This document shows, piece by piece, positions 37,216-48,770 of a stretch of 64,000 bases of DNA (position 1 is its first letter; each line of letters starts with the position of its first letter). The notes under the pieces were generated by a model. That model was not told where the DNA came from, did not search any database, and saw only the letters and a list, made by a program, of their open reading frames with translations. The translations under genes were made by a program, and so were the position numbers. Source of the stretch: Cacajao melanocephalus (Eukaryota; Chordata; Mammalia; Primates; Pitheciidae); the NCBI GenBank assembly GCA_963573385.1, contig CAUYLG010075535.1, forward strand, positions 1-64,000, in the 5' to 3' direction.

Positions 37216-38149
37216 ATTATAGGACAGAGTCATTTAGCCACTGTCCTAGTTCACTTGACAGCACCAGCCCCTCAGTGTGCTGCAGGATTTGCTCTACCTG
37301 AAGTGCAAATGGACAAGCCTTCTTATTGCAAGGGTGTAATCAGGGTGCCAGTTTAGAAATTTGGCAGTCAGCGCTAAAAGGGAACATTTCCTACTTTGTG
37401 TTGTGCTCATCAAAAGACAAGATGAAACACTCTTGTTGTGATATTTTTGCATTGTAACCTGATGAAGTTTAAATTCAGCTAGCTGCAGCATACTTTAGCA
37501 GGTTCAGTTCTACTCAGAATAACAACAAAACTCACCCTTGCAATAAGAAAAAACTGAAATGAAGAGAAATGCTTACAGCGTCTTATGAGATATCATCTAT
37601 GTATCATTGATAATAAAAGTATAAGTAGAAACAAATGAATGACAGCAAATCCCATAAGAAACCATAATAACCAAGAATAAAAGGAGGATTTTAAAAAATA
37701 AGAGATAAAACTGAGTGTGAATACTGTCTAGTCCATATAGCTGCATATAATCTATTGAAAGAGGTCATTATCAATTCCGTATAGTATCTAACACAATAAT
37801 GAATATGAAATCTGTTCATGTGTGGTCTCCACTAATGCATCATCTTCATTAAAATCAGAATTATTCTCTTTTCTCTGAATTTCACTTACAAAGGAGAAGG
37901 CAGTATCCAGTCTGATGCACAAGCCAGTTACTGAAAGGAAAATGTTCTACTTTTAATTCCAGGGTCAATTATTGGTAATATAAGAACTCATCACCCTATT
38001 TAGTTACCTTTTTGAAAGAGATATGCTTTCCTGTTATCTTAAAATGCTTATTGTTATCAAAGACAGTGTCTAGACAAGCAATTGACCTTCTTATCATGAC
38101 CTGCAGTTGTCATCAGCATTTCTCTAACTTTACCTCTGGCAGAAATGGT
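37216..38149. other. Unassigned AT-rich stretch
   Basis: No gene or repeat recognised. Confidence 0.4.
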
Positions 38150-38225
38150 GTGTGTATACATATATATAATATACTATTATATATATACATATATATACTA
38201 ATATATATATATATATATATATAAA
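38150..38225 (+). repeat. (TA)n microsatellite
   Basis: TGTGTATACATA start, then TA-alternating DNA with an uninterrupted (TA) run of about 24 bp at its end. Confidence 0.95.
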
Positions 38226-40858
38226 ATAAAAAACTTGAGGAGAGTATAGCTCATTGTTCCTTCTTTTCTCTTTTAATCTTAAAACTTACCTGGTATTAAT
38301 TCGTTTATATCCTTCAAACATCAAATATTTTCTATTTTCCTTCTTTCCAAATAAATCCCATTATAAAAGAGAAACTTGGACAAAGATTTTAGAAACATCT
38401 TACAAGACAAGAAGAAACAAAATGAAAAAAATTCGAACTTGGTTGCTTTCATGGTCATGACTTAAAATGTCACAGACATTTTGTTTGATGAACAGAATTT
38501 TGGTCTAACTTTGCTCATTTAATCAACTTTTAAAGATTTTTCAATCACAAATGCCAGCATTAGAATTTGGACTGTACAGGTTTAAAAAAAATCTAAATTT
38601 CTCTGCATCATAGCAGTAATTTTGATACATGTGTGATGGTTTTTTTAATAAACATGTTTTTTCTTATAGATTTATTTTGTCTACTAAATGTATTTATTAA
38701 ATGCTTATTTTTAGATTTTTAATCGATTTTATGCTCTTAGCAATCCTTACATATTTAACTTCAAATCTATTATATATTGAATAGATTATTTGATCTCTCC
38801 ATCAAAAATACATTAACCTTAGTCAGCTCTTTCTTCTTCCTTTGAAATACTCTTCTGTGGTTACCCCACCCCCATGTTAGGCTCCATGAGAGATTAAACT
38901 CCAGGTAGTGAATGAGTTTCCTAGGTGTTCACTTTGTCATGAGCAAAACCCTCATAGAGAGTATATTGCTGATAATAGCATCAATCAACACTGAGTCAAA
39001 TCACTCTCGTGCCTTTGGTAATATCTCAGAGGACAGCAAAATGTGCCAACATATTTTTTTATTGCTCTTCATAATATGTACCTGGATGTCTTGTCTGTTT
39101 CTGTCTTTCTCTTTCCCTCTCTTCTTCTGCCTTTCTCTCGTCCTCTCCCTTTCTCTGCCTCCTTTTCTCAATCTCCCTCTCTTACTTTCAGTAATTTAAC
39201 AATCACCTAATAGAGTTTGTAGTTGAAATATAAGTTAGGGTTTTATTCTCATGATGAAATGGTATACCAAAGCATCTGTAATTATCCAATAATTATCCCA
39301 TATTACCTATGTATTTGCTGCAGTTACCTGAAAAAATCAGACAGGAGCTTGAATCATCTTAGCAATTGCATAAAATTTCCACTACAGTGCTAGTCTAGAC
39401 ATGCAAAGAGTATAACCTACAATTTGATAGAAACTAACATGTTAGTTATACCTGATCTCTAAATAGTCAAGCATTTCTTTTATCTCTATGATATTAAACA
39501 TTTTGTTTTGAAAAGTACATTGACTGCAGAGTAATTTTTTTACTTTATAATTTTTCCAAAATATGCTCTTATTGTCCTGAAAAGAAGGAGGAGGAGGAGG
39601 AGAAGGAGAAGAATTGTGATCAGTAAGATCATAAATATTATTTGAATAACTATTGACTATGTTTAAAGGGCTTTAAAACAAAGAACCTCATGGACCTGAA
39701 AAGAACATTTTGAGATTTGCAAGTTATCTAAAAAAATTTTTTAAAGCAATGAAAACTCTGATAACCCATTCACAGCACATATAGGGATAAAAATAACCTA
39801 GAAACACAATAATGGCCACTTTTAGACATTTGAATTAAATTCAGCTCTGGCAGTATCTTAACAAGTGTTTCTATAATTTTAAACGGAACTATCCATTAAT
39901 AATTATTGCAGTCTTGAATATTTGATAAACAGGCTTTGGTTGTGATCATTTTAATATGTTTTTGCCACATATACCATATATCTCTATTCTTCAGTATGTA
40001 TCCTAAGCAACAATATGGAAATGAGTTTGGCAAAATCAGCAGTTGCTCACCCCTTGTACCACTATATCCATGACAATATAACACTGGCTGCTGATTGTGA
40101 GTGAACTGTGAACAGAAAGGCCGCATGGTTCCCACTTCTCTCCTAAATGAGCGATTGGAAGATCATGACCAAGGCTACCGGCAGAGTAAACAAGAACTGA
40201 AGGACTGGCTGTAGGTGGCACCATCTGCAGCAATCCAAAACCACCCTTCAACAATCTGCTAGGCAATTATGGAGCTAGATGGGGCACACTTGCAATAGTT
40301 CAAGTCATAAAAAATAGACTAAAACAGAGTAATATCTATGTTATTTAATCTGTTTGTCGGTGATTGCAAGTAAATCTTTATTCCAAATAATTTCAGCACT
40401 ACCACAAGTTTGGATTGTCTTTTTAGAGCCCAAGATGCTGTAGTATCATTGGGCCAATTGAAGCTCGGGTAAGTTGAAGAAATTACAAAACATCTCAGCC
40501 CTACTCGTGTTTGCATTTTCTTGTGCAGTAACATAAAGAGATGCCAAGATAGTTCCAACGTCCTGGGGGTCATTTTGGAGCTAGGAATTCCAGATTTCTC
40601 CAGTTCCGTTGACCCTTTCTCTCCTTACACAGTTTTGGCTTCTTCCTCTTAGGAGAGCTGTGGTCTTTGAATCTTTTATGAATTTGTAACTCTGAGAGTG
40701 GTCAATACATGTCAGTTTTTTTTTTAAAAAACCTAAGAAGGGGATTCTTTTCACAAATGTCTTTGACATGTTTGTAGAAATAAGGGAGGAATTTGGCATG
40801 GACCAGTGTCTCTTTAGCTGAAGTATTATATATATAAAATTTATTTACATAACTATAA
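38226..40858. other. Unassigned AT-rich stretch with two simple tracts
   Basis: No gene recognised in 2.6 kb. Contains a C/T-rich tract (39097-39190) and a (GGA)n tract (39585-39612). Minor open frames only. Confidence 0.4.
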
Positions 40859-40868
40859 TATATATGTA

Positions 40869-41162
40869 CTTTTTTTTTTTTTTTTTTTGAGACAGAGTCT
40901 TGCTCTGTTACCCAGACTGGAGTGCAGTGGCGAGATCCCAGCTCACTGCAACCTCCGCCTCCAAGATTCAAGTGATCCTCCCATTTCAGCCTCCCAAGTA
41001 GTAGTGATTAAAGGCACACCCCACCATGCTGCACTAATTTTTAGTAGAGATGGGTTTGTGCCGTGTTGTCCAGGCTGATCTCTAACTCCTGGTCTCAAGT
41101 GATGCGATGGCTTTAGCCTCCCAGAGTCCTGAGATTACAGGCATGAGCCACCATGCCCAGCC
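40869..41162 (-). mobile_element. AluJ-type SINE, antisense
   Basis: Antisense dimer from a 20-T tail and 'gagacagagtcttgctctgt' to 'gagccaccatgcccagcc', with a shortened linker and 'ctcctggtctcaagtgatg' (J-like). Flanked by tatatatgta at 40859-40868 and 41163-41172. Confidence 0.92.
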
Positions 41163-41172
41163 TATATATGTA

Positions 41173-41755
41173 TTTTTTTAATATCCTGTAAGCTTCAATC
41201 AAGTTGGATTCATGATATAATAATAGAAAGAGGAAGAAATTGTCCCAGGTTCATTGGAACAATGGCTAACTATATTAATCACCCACATTTACAGATCTAG
41301 GGAACTAGTTTGTACGCTATGGGACAAGAAGAAACAGGTGTCATCAGAGAGATAGGGCTGGAGGACGAGGCTCAGGATATGCTGGACAGGGATTGGCTGA
41401 CCCTGTGGACCCATCTCCAGTGAGGTACTGCAGGGCACATGAGGACCAGAGGATTCTGTGCTGCTGCAGAAGCACTCTCTCTGGAGCTCATTCAACTGTG
41501 GAGAAACAGTATGTTCTTTCTGTCTCTCTTTCTCTCTTTCCCTGCTCCCTTCTTCTCTCTCAGCATAGGAACCTTATCTAAAAAAGTCAAATGTCTCTTT
41601 AAGCTTCTCTGGGAGGATGTAAGTCTAGAGGCACCGACCAAGAGAAGGAAGGAGAACGGCCTCCAGTCCTGATTCATGCTGAGGCCTTCAGGTAGGAGTA
41701 TCCAGTGGGAGTCAGCAGAAGAGTTTGAGTCTTGCTTTTTCCCTTTCATTGAAGT
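41173..41755. other. Unassigned stretch
   Basis: A C/T-rich patch lies at about 41515-41565. Open frames up to 85 codons, no recognisable content. Confidence 0.4.
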
Positions 41756-41875
41756 GTAGACTCCTGTAGGGCAAGTCTGAATCTGTTTTGTTCAATACTT
41801 CATACATTATACATAACACACTGCTTGGCATGTAGTAGATACTTAAAACTATGTGATGAATGAATCGAAGGGTGA
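41756..41875 (+). mobile_element. L2 LINE 3' end
   Basis: 'gactcctgtagggcaagtct', 'gcttggcatgtagtagatac' and the closing 'gtgatgaatgaatcg' are the L2 3' tail in order. Confidence 0.72.
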
Positions 41876-42413
41876 ATTAAGCTTCCTGCATTCTCTGGCA
41901 ATGCACTATCCCCCAGTTCCCCAACCGGATGAGTCATGGGAAGAGGCTCCTCAGGTCTCTGAGGGTCCTATAGATTCCATGTTCTGTGGGTATGTTCTGC
42001 TTCATTTTTGCATTTTGCATTACTAACGTGGAGACAGAGCTTCTTCTTGTGTTGAAGTTCCAGTATTTTCACCTCAGCCTACCTGGTGCTGACAATATTG
42101 GTGGACAGGTTGATCACAGGCTACACAGATAAGTCTTTTCAACTCAGATTGATACTGAGAACTTCACCTTAGCCACAACCTTGCTGCCTTCTTTTTCTTT
42201 TGTCTTTTCTTCATGCTTGCCAAAGGGTGTGGGATAGTAAGAGAAAAAATGCCATGTCCGTGGCCCAAACACTCGCTTCCTATTGAGTATTCCTTGCAGT
42301 GGGGCTCACTTCCATGGCAGGGCTCCTGTTGCGGTAGGAACTGCTGGCGGGGATTGTGGAGTGAGCAGGAGTGAAAGGCGGTGCAGAAATGAGAAGGAAG
42401 AGGAGAAAGAAGC
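41876..42413. other. Unassigned stretch
   Basis: No gene or repeat recognised; 42290-42410 is GC-richer than its surroundings. Confidence 0.4.
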
Positions 42414-42418
42414 AGCCG

Positions 42419-42682
42419 TAGAAGACCACGAGCTCTTAAGTACAGGACAGGGTGATTTAATATAAATATATATTTTTTAATATATATTTTAATAATATAT
42501 ATATCTAAATAAATATATATATTTATATATATTATATAAAATATATATTATATAAACATATATATTTAATATAAATATATATTCTTTTATTTTATATATA
42601 TCTAAATAAATATATATCTAAATAAATATATATACTTATATTAAATCACCCTGTCCTGTACTTAAGAGCTCGTGGTCTTCTA
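42419..42682. repeat. AT-cored palindrome, 47-bp perfect arms (PATRR-like)
   Basis: Left arm 42419-42465 (starts tagaagaccacgagctctta) and right arm 42636-42682 (ends gagctcgtggtcttcta) are perfect reverse complements over 47 bp; allowing one mismatch the outer end reaches 42414/42687. The 170-bp centre (42466-42635) has no G on the + strand and only six C. It contains internal direct repeats: tttaatataaatatatatt at 42456-42474 and 42565-42583, and three copies of tctaaataaatatata. Arms carry unique, GC-containing sequence, so this is not a simple (TA)n run. Confidence 0.97.
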
Positions 42683-42730
42683 GGGCTCTCTCTCTATATA
42701 TATACATATATTTTATAATTTCATTTTTTA

Positions 42731-42947
42731 AATTATACTTTAAGTTCTGGGGTACAGGTGCAGAATGTGCAGGTTTGTTACATAGGTATGCACATGCCAT
42801 GGTGATTTGCTGCATCCATCACCCCATCATCTACATTAGGTATTTCTCCTAATGCTATCCCTCCCCTATCCTCCCACCCCCTGTTATCCCTCCCCTAGCC
42901 CCCCACCCCCCAACAGGCCCCACTGTGTGGGTGTGTGATGTTTCCCT
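42731..42947 (-). mobile_element. L1 LINE 3' UTR fragment, antisense
   Basis: T-rich lead-in, then 'aattatactttaagttctgg', 'gtacaggtgcagaatgtgca', 'catgccatggtgatttgctg' and the C-rich 3' UTR tract, which carries an internal duplication of about 28 bp around 'tatccctcccct'. Truncated at 42947. Directly after it, acagggtgatt (42948-42958) repeats the sequence at 42447-42457 in the left palindrome arm, a probable target-site duplication. Confidence 0.9.
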
Positions 42948-42958
42948 ACAGGGTGATT

Positions 42959-43454
42959 ATATTTACAAAAAGATTCTCATATCCTCTTCTCTGCAGACAC
43001 CATAAGGCTATGCCTGCTCCAGTGTCACATTATCCACTGCAAAGTGGGTTTCCAGGGCTTCACTTCAACAGTCCACTAATACACAAGGGAGAACTCATGT
43101 CCCTTTCTCCACGACTTGAACTCTGCAAATGTTTCTGAGATTGACCTGGTTCTTTCTGATCATTTTCCCTGAACACACAGATGTGCGTAGGCAATCAGTG
43201 CCATTCAGCATCTGCTATCTGCTAGAGTTATCCAGTTTTGCTCACTCTCTCCTGCCTGTTCAGAGCCTCTCTCAGCACCAGCACAGTAGCCCTCTGTTCT
43301 ATTTTTATTATGATCAAGCTGTAAAATATAATGGAAATAAGTGGTAATGAATTACTTGGAGAATCTCATATTGTTAGTATTGATCAAATATTTGCTGAAA
43401 CATTTTCTCTGATGAGAAAGGGGAGAGGGATGATTGATTACCAACCCTGGAAGG
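42959..43454. other. Unassigned stretch
   Basis: No gene or repeat recognised. Confidence 0.4.
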
Positions 43455-43620
43455 AGTTGTGTTGTGGCTGAAAGCTACAAGAGTTAAAGCCAGTCAAAAT
43501 CTGGTTTCAAGTCCAGAAGCTTCTACTTACTAGCTGTGTGACTGAGACAAGGTACCCAATCTTTGTGAGCCTCAGTTTGCCTTCCTACAATGCCTGGCTA
43601 ATGACTGTTTCTCACCTAAT
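43455..43620 (+). mobile_element. MIR SINE
   Basis: 'gctgaaagctacaagagtta', 'ctggtttcaagtccagaagc', 'ttctacttactagctgtgtg', 'actgagacaaggtacccaat' and 'gtgagcctcagtttgccttc' give the sense MIR core in order. Confidence 0.8.
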
Positions 43621-44369
43621 CGTGTACAGTTCTATGCCTAGCACTGGTATGTATTTGCATAACTGCATCTCTAGTACCAATGCTTCCTTCCTGAAAGAAA
43701 AAAAAAAAAAAAAACAGTTCAGAACTCTTGTGCTGTTGCTACATAAGTTCTAGCAAAAAAACAGAAGTTGAAAATCGAGGTGATTGCAAAGATGGCCATG
43801 GTAGCTACTGAACTAGTAGCTACAGGTGAGGAGAGAGAATAATTGGATAATTTAACCACTTAAAAGTTTTAATCGTCTTTAAGTGTCTGTCCTCAAACCC
43901 CATCTCAACAGAGTCTGCCTCAAGTATACTAAACTGTTTTAGACAATCCTGTCCATTTGACTAATATTTGGCTGAAGTAGATGTTAGACATTATGTCTGG
44001 CACTTACTGGAGCCATTTCATTTGGTGATAACTAAGAAATTATAATCCTTGCTCTAAAGAGTTCAAGTGGAGAAGCCTCGGATGACACAAATGCAATAAA
44101 TTATAATACCATGTATTAATAGCTATCATAAAAGTATGAAAAAACTGTCATTGAAGGTTGAATTAATTCAACCTTTCAAGTTCTCAGTTAAAATGACAGT
44201 TGGAAGCCTACATGCATTATGACAAAAATAACTTATACTACCCATTTGCAGAAATGTATTCGGAAATGGTAAAACCTGAGCCGGCCTGATTAATGGCCAT
44301 CAAGCTGGTCAATAACAATGAATCAATACCAAATAAAAAGGATGCTCACGATCAAAGAGAGGTAAGACT
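43621..44369. other. Unassigned stretch with 17-A run
   Basis: A 17-A run occupies 43698-43714. A small inverted motif (aggttgaattaattcaacct, about 44155-44174) is a 20-bp perfect palindrome. Nothing else recognised. Confidence 0.45.
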
Positions 44370-44560
44370 TGTGATTATGCCTAAATCACTCCCCTTCAAA
44401 GTGCTTTACCAACATTCACTAATTAATCTTCATTATATTGTGTTGAGAGTGGTAAGTGTCATCATCCCCAAATAACATTTTGAAGCACTAGGGTTTAGTG
44501 CCTTTTCCAGAAGATGCCCGGTGTGAAACCCGAGCACTTGCTCAGAGCCAGGAGAGCTCA
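44370..44560 (-). mobile_element. MIR SINE, antisense
   Basis: 'aaagtgctttaccaacattc', 'actaattaatcttcattata', 'gtaagtgtcatcatccccaa' and 'ggtgtgaaacccgagcactt' follow the antisense MIR. Confidence 0.6.
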
Positions 44561-44609
44561 TCAGCTCTTGATATTCTATCTTAGGAGGCACGTTTGATTA
44601 AAAGCCTCA

Positions 44610-44850
44610 AAAGCAGAATCTGTGATGTGTGACCTAGAGCCCCAGCTCCAAGTATTCATATAAACGGGTGACTCCAGATGAGTTATTTAAGATCTTTGAG
44701 CTTCAGTTTCCTCATTTATTGAAACACATTGATGCTATCTCCATAGAAGGCTATTTTAATGTTAGAACGAGTTAATGCTTTTCAACCCTTGGAAAATAAT
44801 AAGGGCTCAATAAATAGCAAGTATTGTTGTTGTTGCTGTTGTTATACTTA
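44610..44850 (+). mobile_element. MIR SINE, nearly complete
   Basis: 'aagcagaatctgtgatgtgt', 'ccagatgagttatttaagat', 'ctttgagcttcagtttcctc', 'aacgagttaatgcttttcaa' and 'aataagggctcaataaatag' followed by a (TTG)n end run through the MIR consensus to its 3' terminus. Confidence 0.75.
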
Positions 44851-44959
44851 TTTTTGGAAACACTGGCCATGAACTAGGGTTTACCAGAGGATGGGACCAG
44901 CTGGGAGACGCTTGCAGCAAGATTGGGAGCTGCCCTTTGGGATGAAAGGAAATCAATGT

Positions 44960-45060
44960 GACTGGAGCACTTGCTATGTGCCAGGCATTGTGTTAGTGGT
45001 TTACGCTTTGTGTTTCAAATTCTTCTTTCTTTTATTCCTCACAACAATCCTGCAATGGGG
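44960..45060 (-). mobile_element. MIR SINE fragment, antisense
   Basis: 'actggagcacttgctatgtg', 'ccaggcattgtgttagtggt' and 'ttattcctcacaacaatcct' are the first part of antisense MIR. Confidence 0.7.
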
Positions 45061-45989
45061 CCAGCGGCGCTAATGCTGGAGCCTGGGCTCTTTCCTCTGG
45101 CTCATGGCAGCTTCTGCTGTCCTGGGGCAGGTGGAATAGACGGTGAGAAGGTGGTCCCTACTGCAATGGTGGAAACCAGAGGAGAATCCAGGGCAGTGGT
45201 ACTTGGGAACTCAGACTGGTAGGCAGGTAGTCTAGTCCCAGGAAGTCCATCAGCAAGGGCGAGACAGATGTTAAGGTGGACATCAGGGAGGCTCCAAGAG
45301 AAGAATGCAGGAACAGCAGAGCAGGTCTCCCATCTCAAGATTAGAGGACTAGGAAGAATATGAAAAATATACACCCATGCCTAGAGAACTGCAGTGAAAT
45401 CCAGAGATGACAGCAAGATCCAAGGGCAGAGGGCAACGCCTCTTCTGACAGGCACAGATAATGGAAATGAAGGCCAAGACCAGAGCAGAGACATTACCAA
45501 GTAAACTTGAAATCAAGTAGGGTTCGTTATTTCATTTTACTTTTAGCCACTGGATCTCTGGTTTGTTATTAATTTATTGCCTCTCAGCTCCAAATACACC
45601 CTTCAACACATGCTTTCTGATAACAGAATCCTTTTAAATGTTTCTCCTTTAAAGGGAGCACAACCTTTCACCTCTCTCTGCAAAGGGTGTTGGAGGAAGA
45701 TTGCAGGAACAAGTTACAGTGTTGGCAGGAGGGCTTGGCATTGTAGGCAGATGGACAAATGTTTTGTGAGCCCTTCCAACCACCACGTAAAGCCTAGTCC
45801 ATCAGGTAAAGCTTGGCCCGGCCACAGGCCCAGAACACAGTCCCTCTGTGATTTTGCAGTTACTCTTCCAACAGAGTTCATAAGTACTTCTATTAAACTT
45901 CTTTTCAACCTAGTTTATGGTTTCTATCTCCAGATTCTACTTATTGTATGATAACTCCTTTTTTCATTTGAAATTTTACCTGAAACCCA
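45061..45989. other. Unassigned stretch
   Basis: No gene recognised. A 124-codon open frame at 45577-45951 has no recognisable domain, signal or splice context; probability of function is low. Confidence 0.4.
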
Positions 45990-46470
45990 GTATGTTAGCA
46001 TGACATCCAAACTCTGTATTGTAATCTATGAGGCCCAAGTGACCTGCCTCCTGCCTTCTCTCTGATACCCTCATAAGTGATCTTGGTTCCAGAATACACA
46101 AGACTTCCTTCCTGGCTTAGCACTCTGCAGTCTTCAGACCATCTACCTAGAAAACCCTCTTCCTGAACTTCCTGGCAGAGCTACAGCCCTCTCCTCAGGT
46201 AGCACCCTATCTAAGGCAGCTCCTCAAATCACTCTTCTCATAAGTGGTTAATTAATGTTTATAGCACTTATCACTCACTGAAATTGTCTTATTTGCTCTT
46301 ACCCTCACCAGCTCCCACACCACTAGCCTGCACTCCACAAAACCATCCTCCTGGCTCTTGTCCAAGAAGTAGAGTCCTTGTTGATTGTGTCGCCTGTATC
46401 CCAGCAGGATCCAGCACGGTACCTAGCCCGTGGAGGGGCTCAGTAAACATTTGTCAGGTGAAAGAATGGT
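45990..46470 (+). mobile_element. L2 LINE with 3' end
   Basis: 'gacatccaaactctgtattg', 'ctatgaggcccaagtgacct', 'gtagcaccctatctaaggca', 'tttatagcacttatcactca', 'ctgtatcccagcaggatcca' and 'gggctcagtaaacatttgtc' follow L2 to its 3' terminus. Confidence 0.75.
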
Positions 46471-47692
46471 AAATGGAGAGCTCTGATAGAAGCTCCAAGC
46501 CTAAGCCTCAGTCCTCTTTCTTCCCTCCACATCTTGACTCTTCTGTGGCCCCTGAGGCACCTTAGTGAGACACCAGGGTGCCCAGGAACTGTTCTAGGGA
46601 ATAAGACTAGAACTCCTTAATCCCACCCTCCCTTGAAATCATAGATGGTTCCTTGAACCCACCAAGTAGCAAATAACGCTGGACAGGTGGAATGCAGAGA
46701 ATCTGGGGACCAGGCTGCATGGCAGGTGATCCCAGGGGCCCTGCCAGAGGACTAGAAGCTCTAACTCCTCCACTTCTCACTATGGCAGACAGACTGCTCT
46801 TTAATGTAAGCGAGAGCCTGTATGTGCCCTTTACTTATATTTTTGCTGGTTTTTTTTTTTTTTTTTTTTTTTGGCAATGGGAGATTTTAAAATAAAATGC
46901 TTCTAAACCTAGAATCATAAGGTGTCAGTGAGGGAAAGACCTTGGCATCACCCAGTGAAACTTCCTACTCAATTTACCTTTTTGCCATCCACTTTTGGGT
47001 TCTCTAATAATTACTTATTTCACACAACAGTGAAGCAGAGACTTTCTCCTGCTCTCTGGACTATCAAGAAGCAGGCACTGATGGCTGTTCTGGGAGTTGG
47101 GGTGAAAGGATCACTTCAATAGCAGAGGTAGTTCTGACCACAAAGAAAGTGAAAACAAGAGCCGACTGCAGAGGATGTCAAAAAGAAAGGAGAGGAAGGA
47201 AGCAGCTCAGCCCTTTGGGTGAGCCCTGGAGGGAGTATTTAAAGAACTTGTAAAATCTGGGCCTTCTCTTGACCACTCCCACTCCCCTCCAGCAGGCCCT
47301 GGAGTCTGAACCCAGAGGCAAAGTAAAAATAATAGGAAGGGCTAACCAAGATAAGAAAGAAAAAGGCAGCGTGGAAACAGCAGGGGTTTTCTGTACTAAA
47401 GACCCAGTTGCACCTTGTACCTCTCTGGAGATGCCCCCTGTGAAACCTGTCTTTGTTGGGCCAGGAAATTGCTGATGACTCTTCCTCTATGCAAGAAAAT
47501 TCAAGAGAATGAGCCTCAGAAGTTTTAAATCTATTAATCAAATAAGTAATGTCTAGCAGTCAATATGTTCTTGGTGGCTGTAATTTCTCAGCTCTTTCCA
47601 TGGACATCCAGAGAAGATGAATTATGTTATATATAATCGCAGATTTGACTTACAAATTAGAAGATTATTTAATGCATAGTAGAGAAAAAGCA
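46471..47692. other. Unassigned stretch with 23-T run
   Basis: A 23-T run at 46850-46872 interrupts otherwise single-copy-looking DNA. No gene recognised. Confidence 0.4.
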
Positions 47693-47735
47693 TTTTTTTC
47701 TTTTCTTTTTTCTTTTTTTTTTTTTTTTTTTTTTT
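47693..47735 (+). repeat. T-rich homopolymer tract
   Basis: Poly(T) with scattered C, ending in a pure T run of about 23, then cgccg. Confidence 0.93.
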
Positions 47736-47844
47736 CGCCGTAGCTACCAAGTTTACCTCTAGGCAGTTTTTATGAAATACAAAGGATATCTTTAGTAGCT
47801 TTGATCTTCTTTGATGCAAATGGCTTATTATTTCCAGTTATTAG

Positions 47845-48085
47845 CATTGGTAACAGCTAATATTCATTGCTCACCATGTTCCAGACATGACATGTCACTC
47901 TTTACACACATAGTCCTCACAAAAATCCATCGAGGTAGACAGTATTACTATCACAATTTTCGAGATGAGAAACTGACACTTGGTTCCCCTAAGTAACTTG
48001 GTCAAGGACCCACAGTTAATAGGTGGGAAGACTGGAATGAACACCCTATATTGCCACCTATGCTCTGAAAACCCATTATTCTTCT
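47845..48085 (-). mobile_element. MIR SINE, antisense, nearly complete
   Basis: 'ggtaacagctaatattcatt', 'gctcaccatgttccagacat', 'cacatagtcctcacaaaaat', 'cgagatgagaaactgacact', 'ttggtcaaggacccacagtt' and 'gaagactggaatgaacaccc' follow the antisense MIR end to end. Confidence 0.82.
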
Positions 48086-48149
48086 TGGCATATACCACCA
48101 GCCATGGAGTCAGGAAGTGGGAATTCTAGGGGAAGTATATACACAGGTT

Positions 48150-48770
48150 AAGAAGTAAGTGAAGGACCGATACAAAGATCTCTAAGAAGGAATTTAATAT
48201 GGCTGGAGAGTCAAATGAGGCAAAATCAGTGGGGAGTATAAGGTTGAAGAAGGAGTTAGAGGCCAGATTTGGAAGATGTCATGTAGAGCATGAAAGGTGT
48301 TTAATTTTTAATCCTAAAAGAAATCGGGATATTTTGCATTTCTAGTGTTGAGCAAGGCAGTGTGCTACTTCCACTTTAATTCTGGAAAAAAAATACTACA
48401 TTGAAAAGGAGGAAATTTGGATGTTGAACTGGTCTATTGGCAGAATGATGTGGGCCTGAACAGAGACAAGGGCTATGGGAATGGAGAAACAAAGCAACAC
48501 ACCGAATCTCTCCTCTGAAGGAGGCTGATTCGGTTGAACTTGGGGATTGATTGCATGCGGGAGGGTGGGAAAGAAAAGAATCAAGGTAATTCCCATGTTT
48601 TCAAATTGGAAAAAAAAAAAAGAAGAATGATGATGGCATTTAGAGCAATGCACTGTTTTGTAGCAAAGTGAAGTGGGAAACCTACAAGTTGAATTTAGGT
48701 CATGTGAGTTTTGAATATTTATTTCCTCAAGATCAGTTAAGGCAGAAAAACATAATCTAGATATTAGTAC
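48150..48770 (-). mobile_element. L2 LINE, antisense
   Basis: 'ggccagatttggaagatgtc', 'atgtagagcatgaaaggtgt', 'gattgattgcatgcgggagg' and 'gaatcaaggtaattcccatg' are antisense L2 ORF2 motifs in order. Confidence 0.65.

Noticed and set aside
45577..45951. 124-codon open frame
   Set aside because: No similarity to a protein I recognise, ordinary chance length for this region, and no supporting context.
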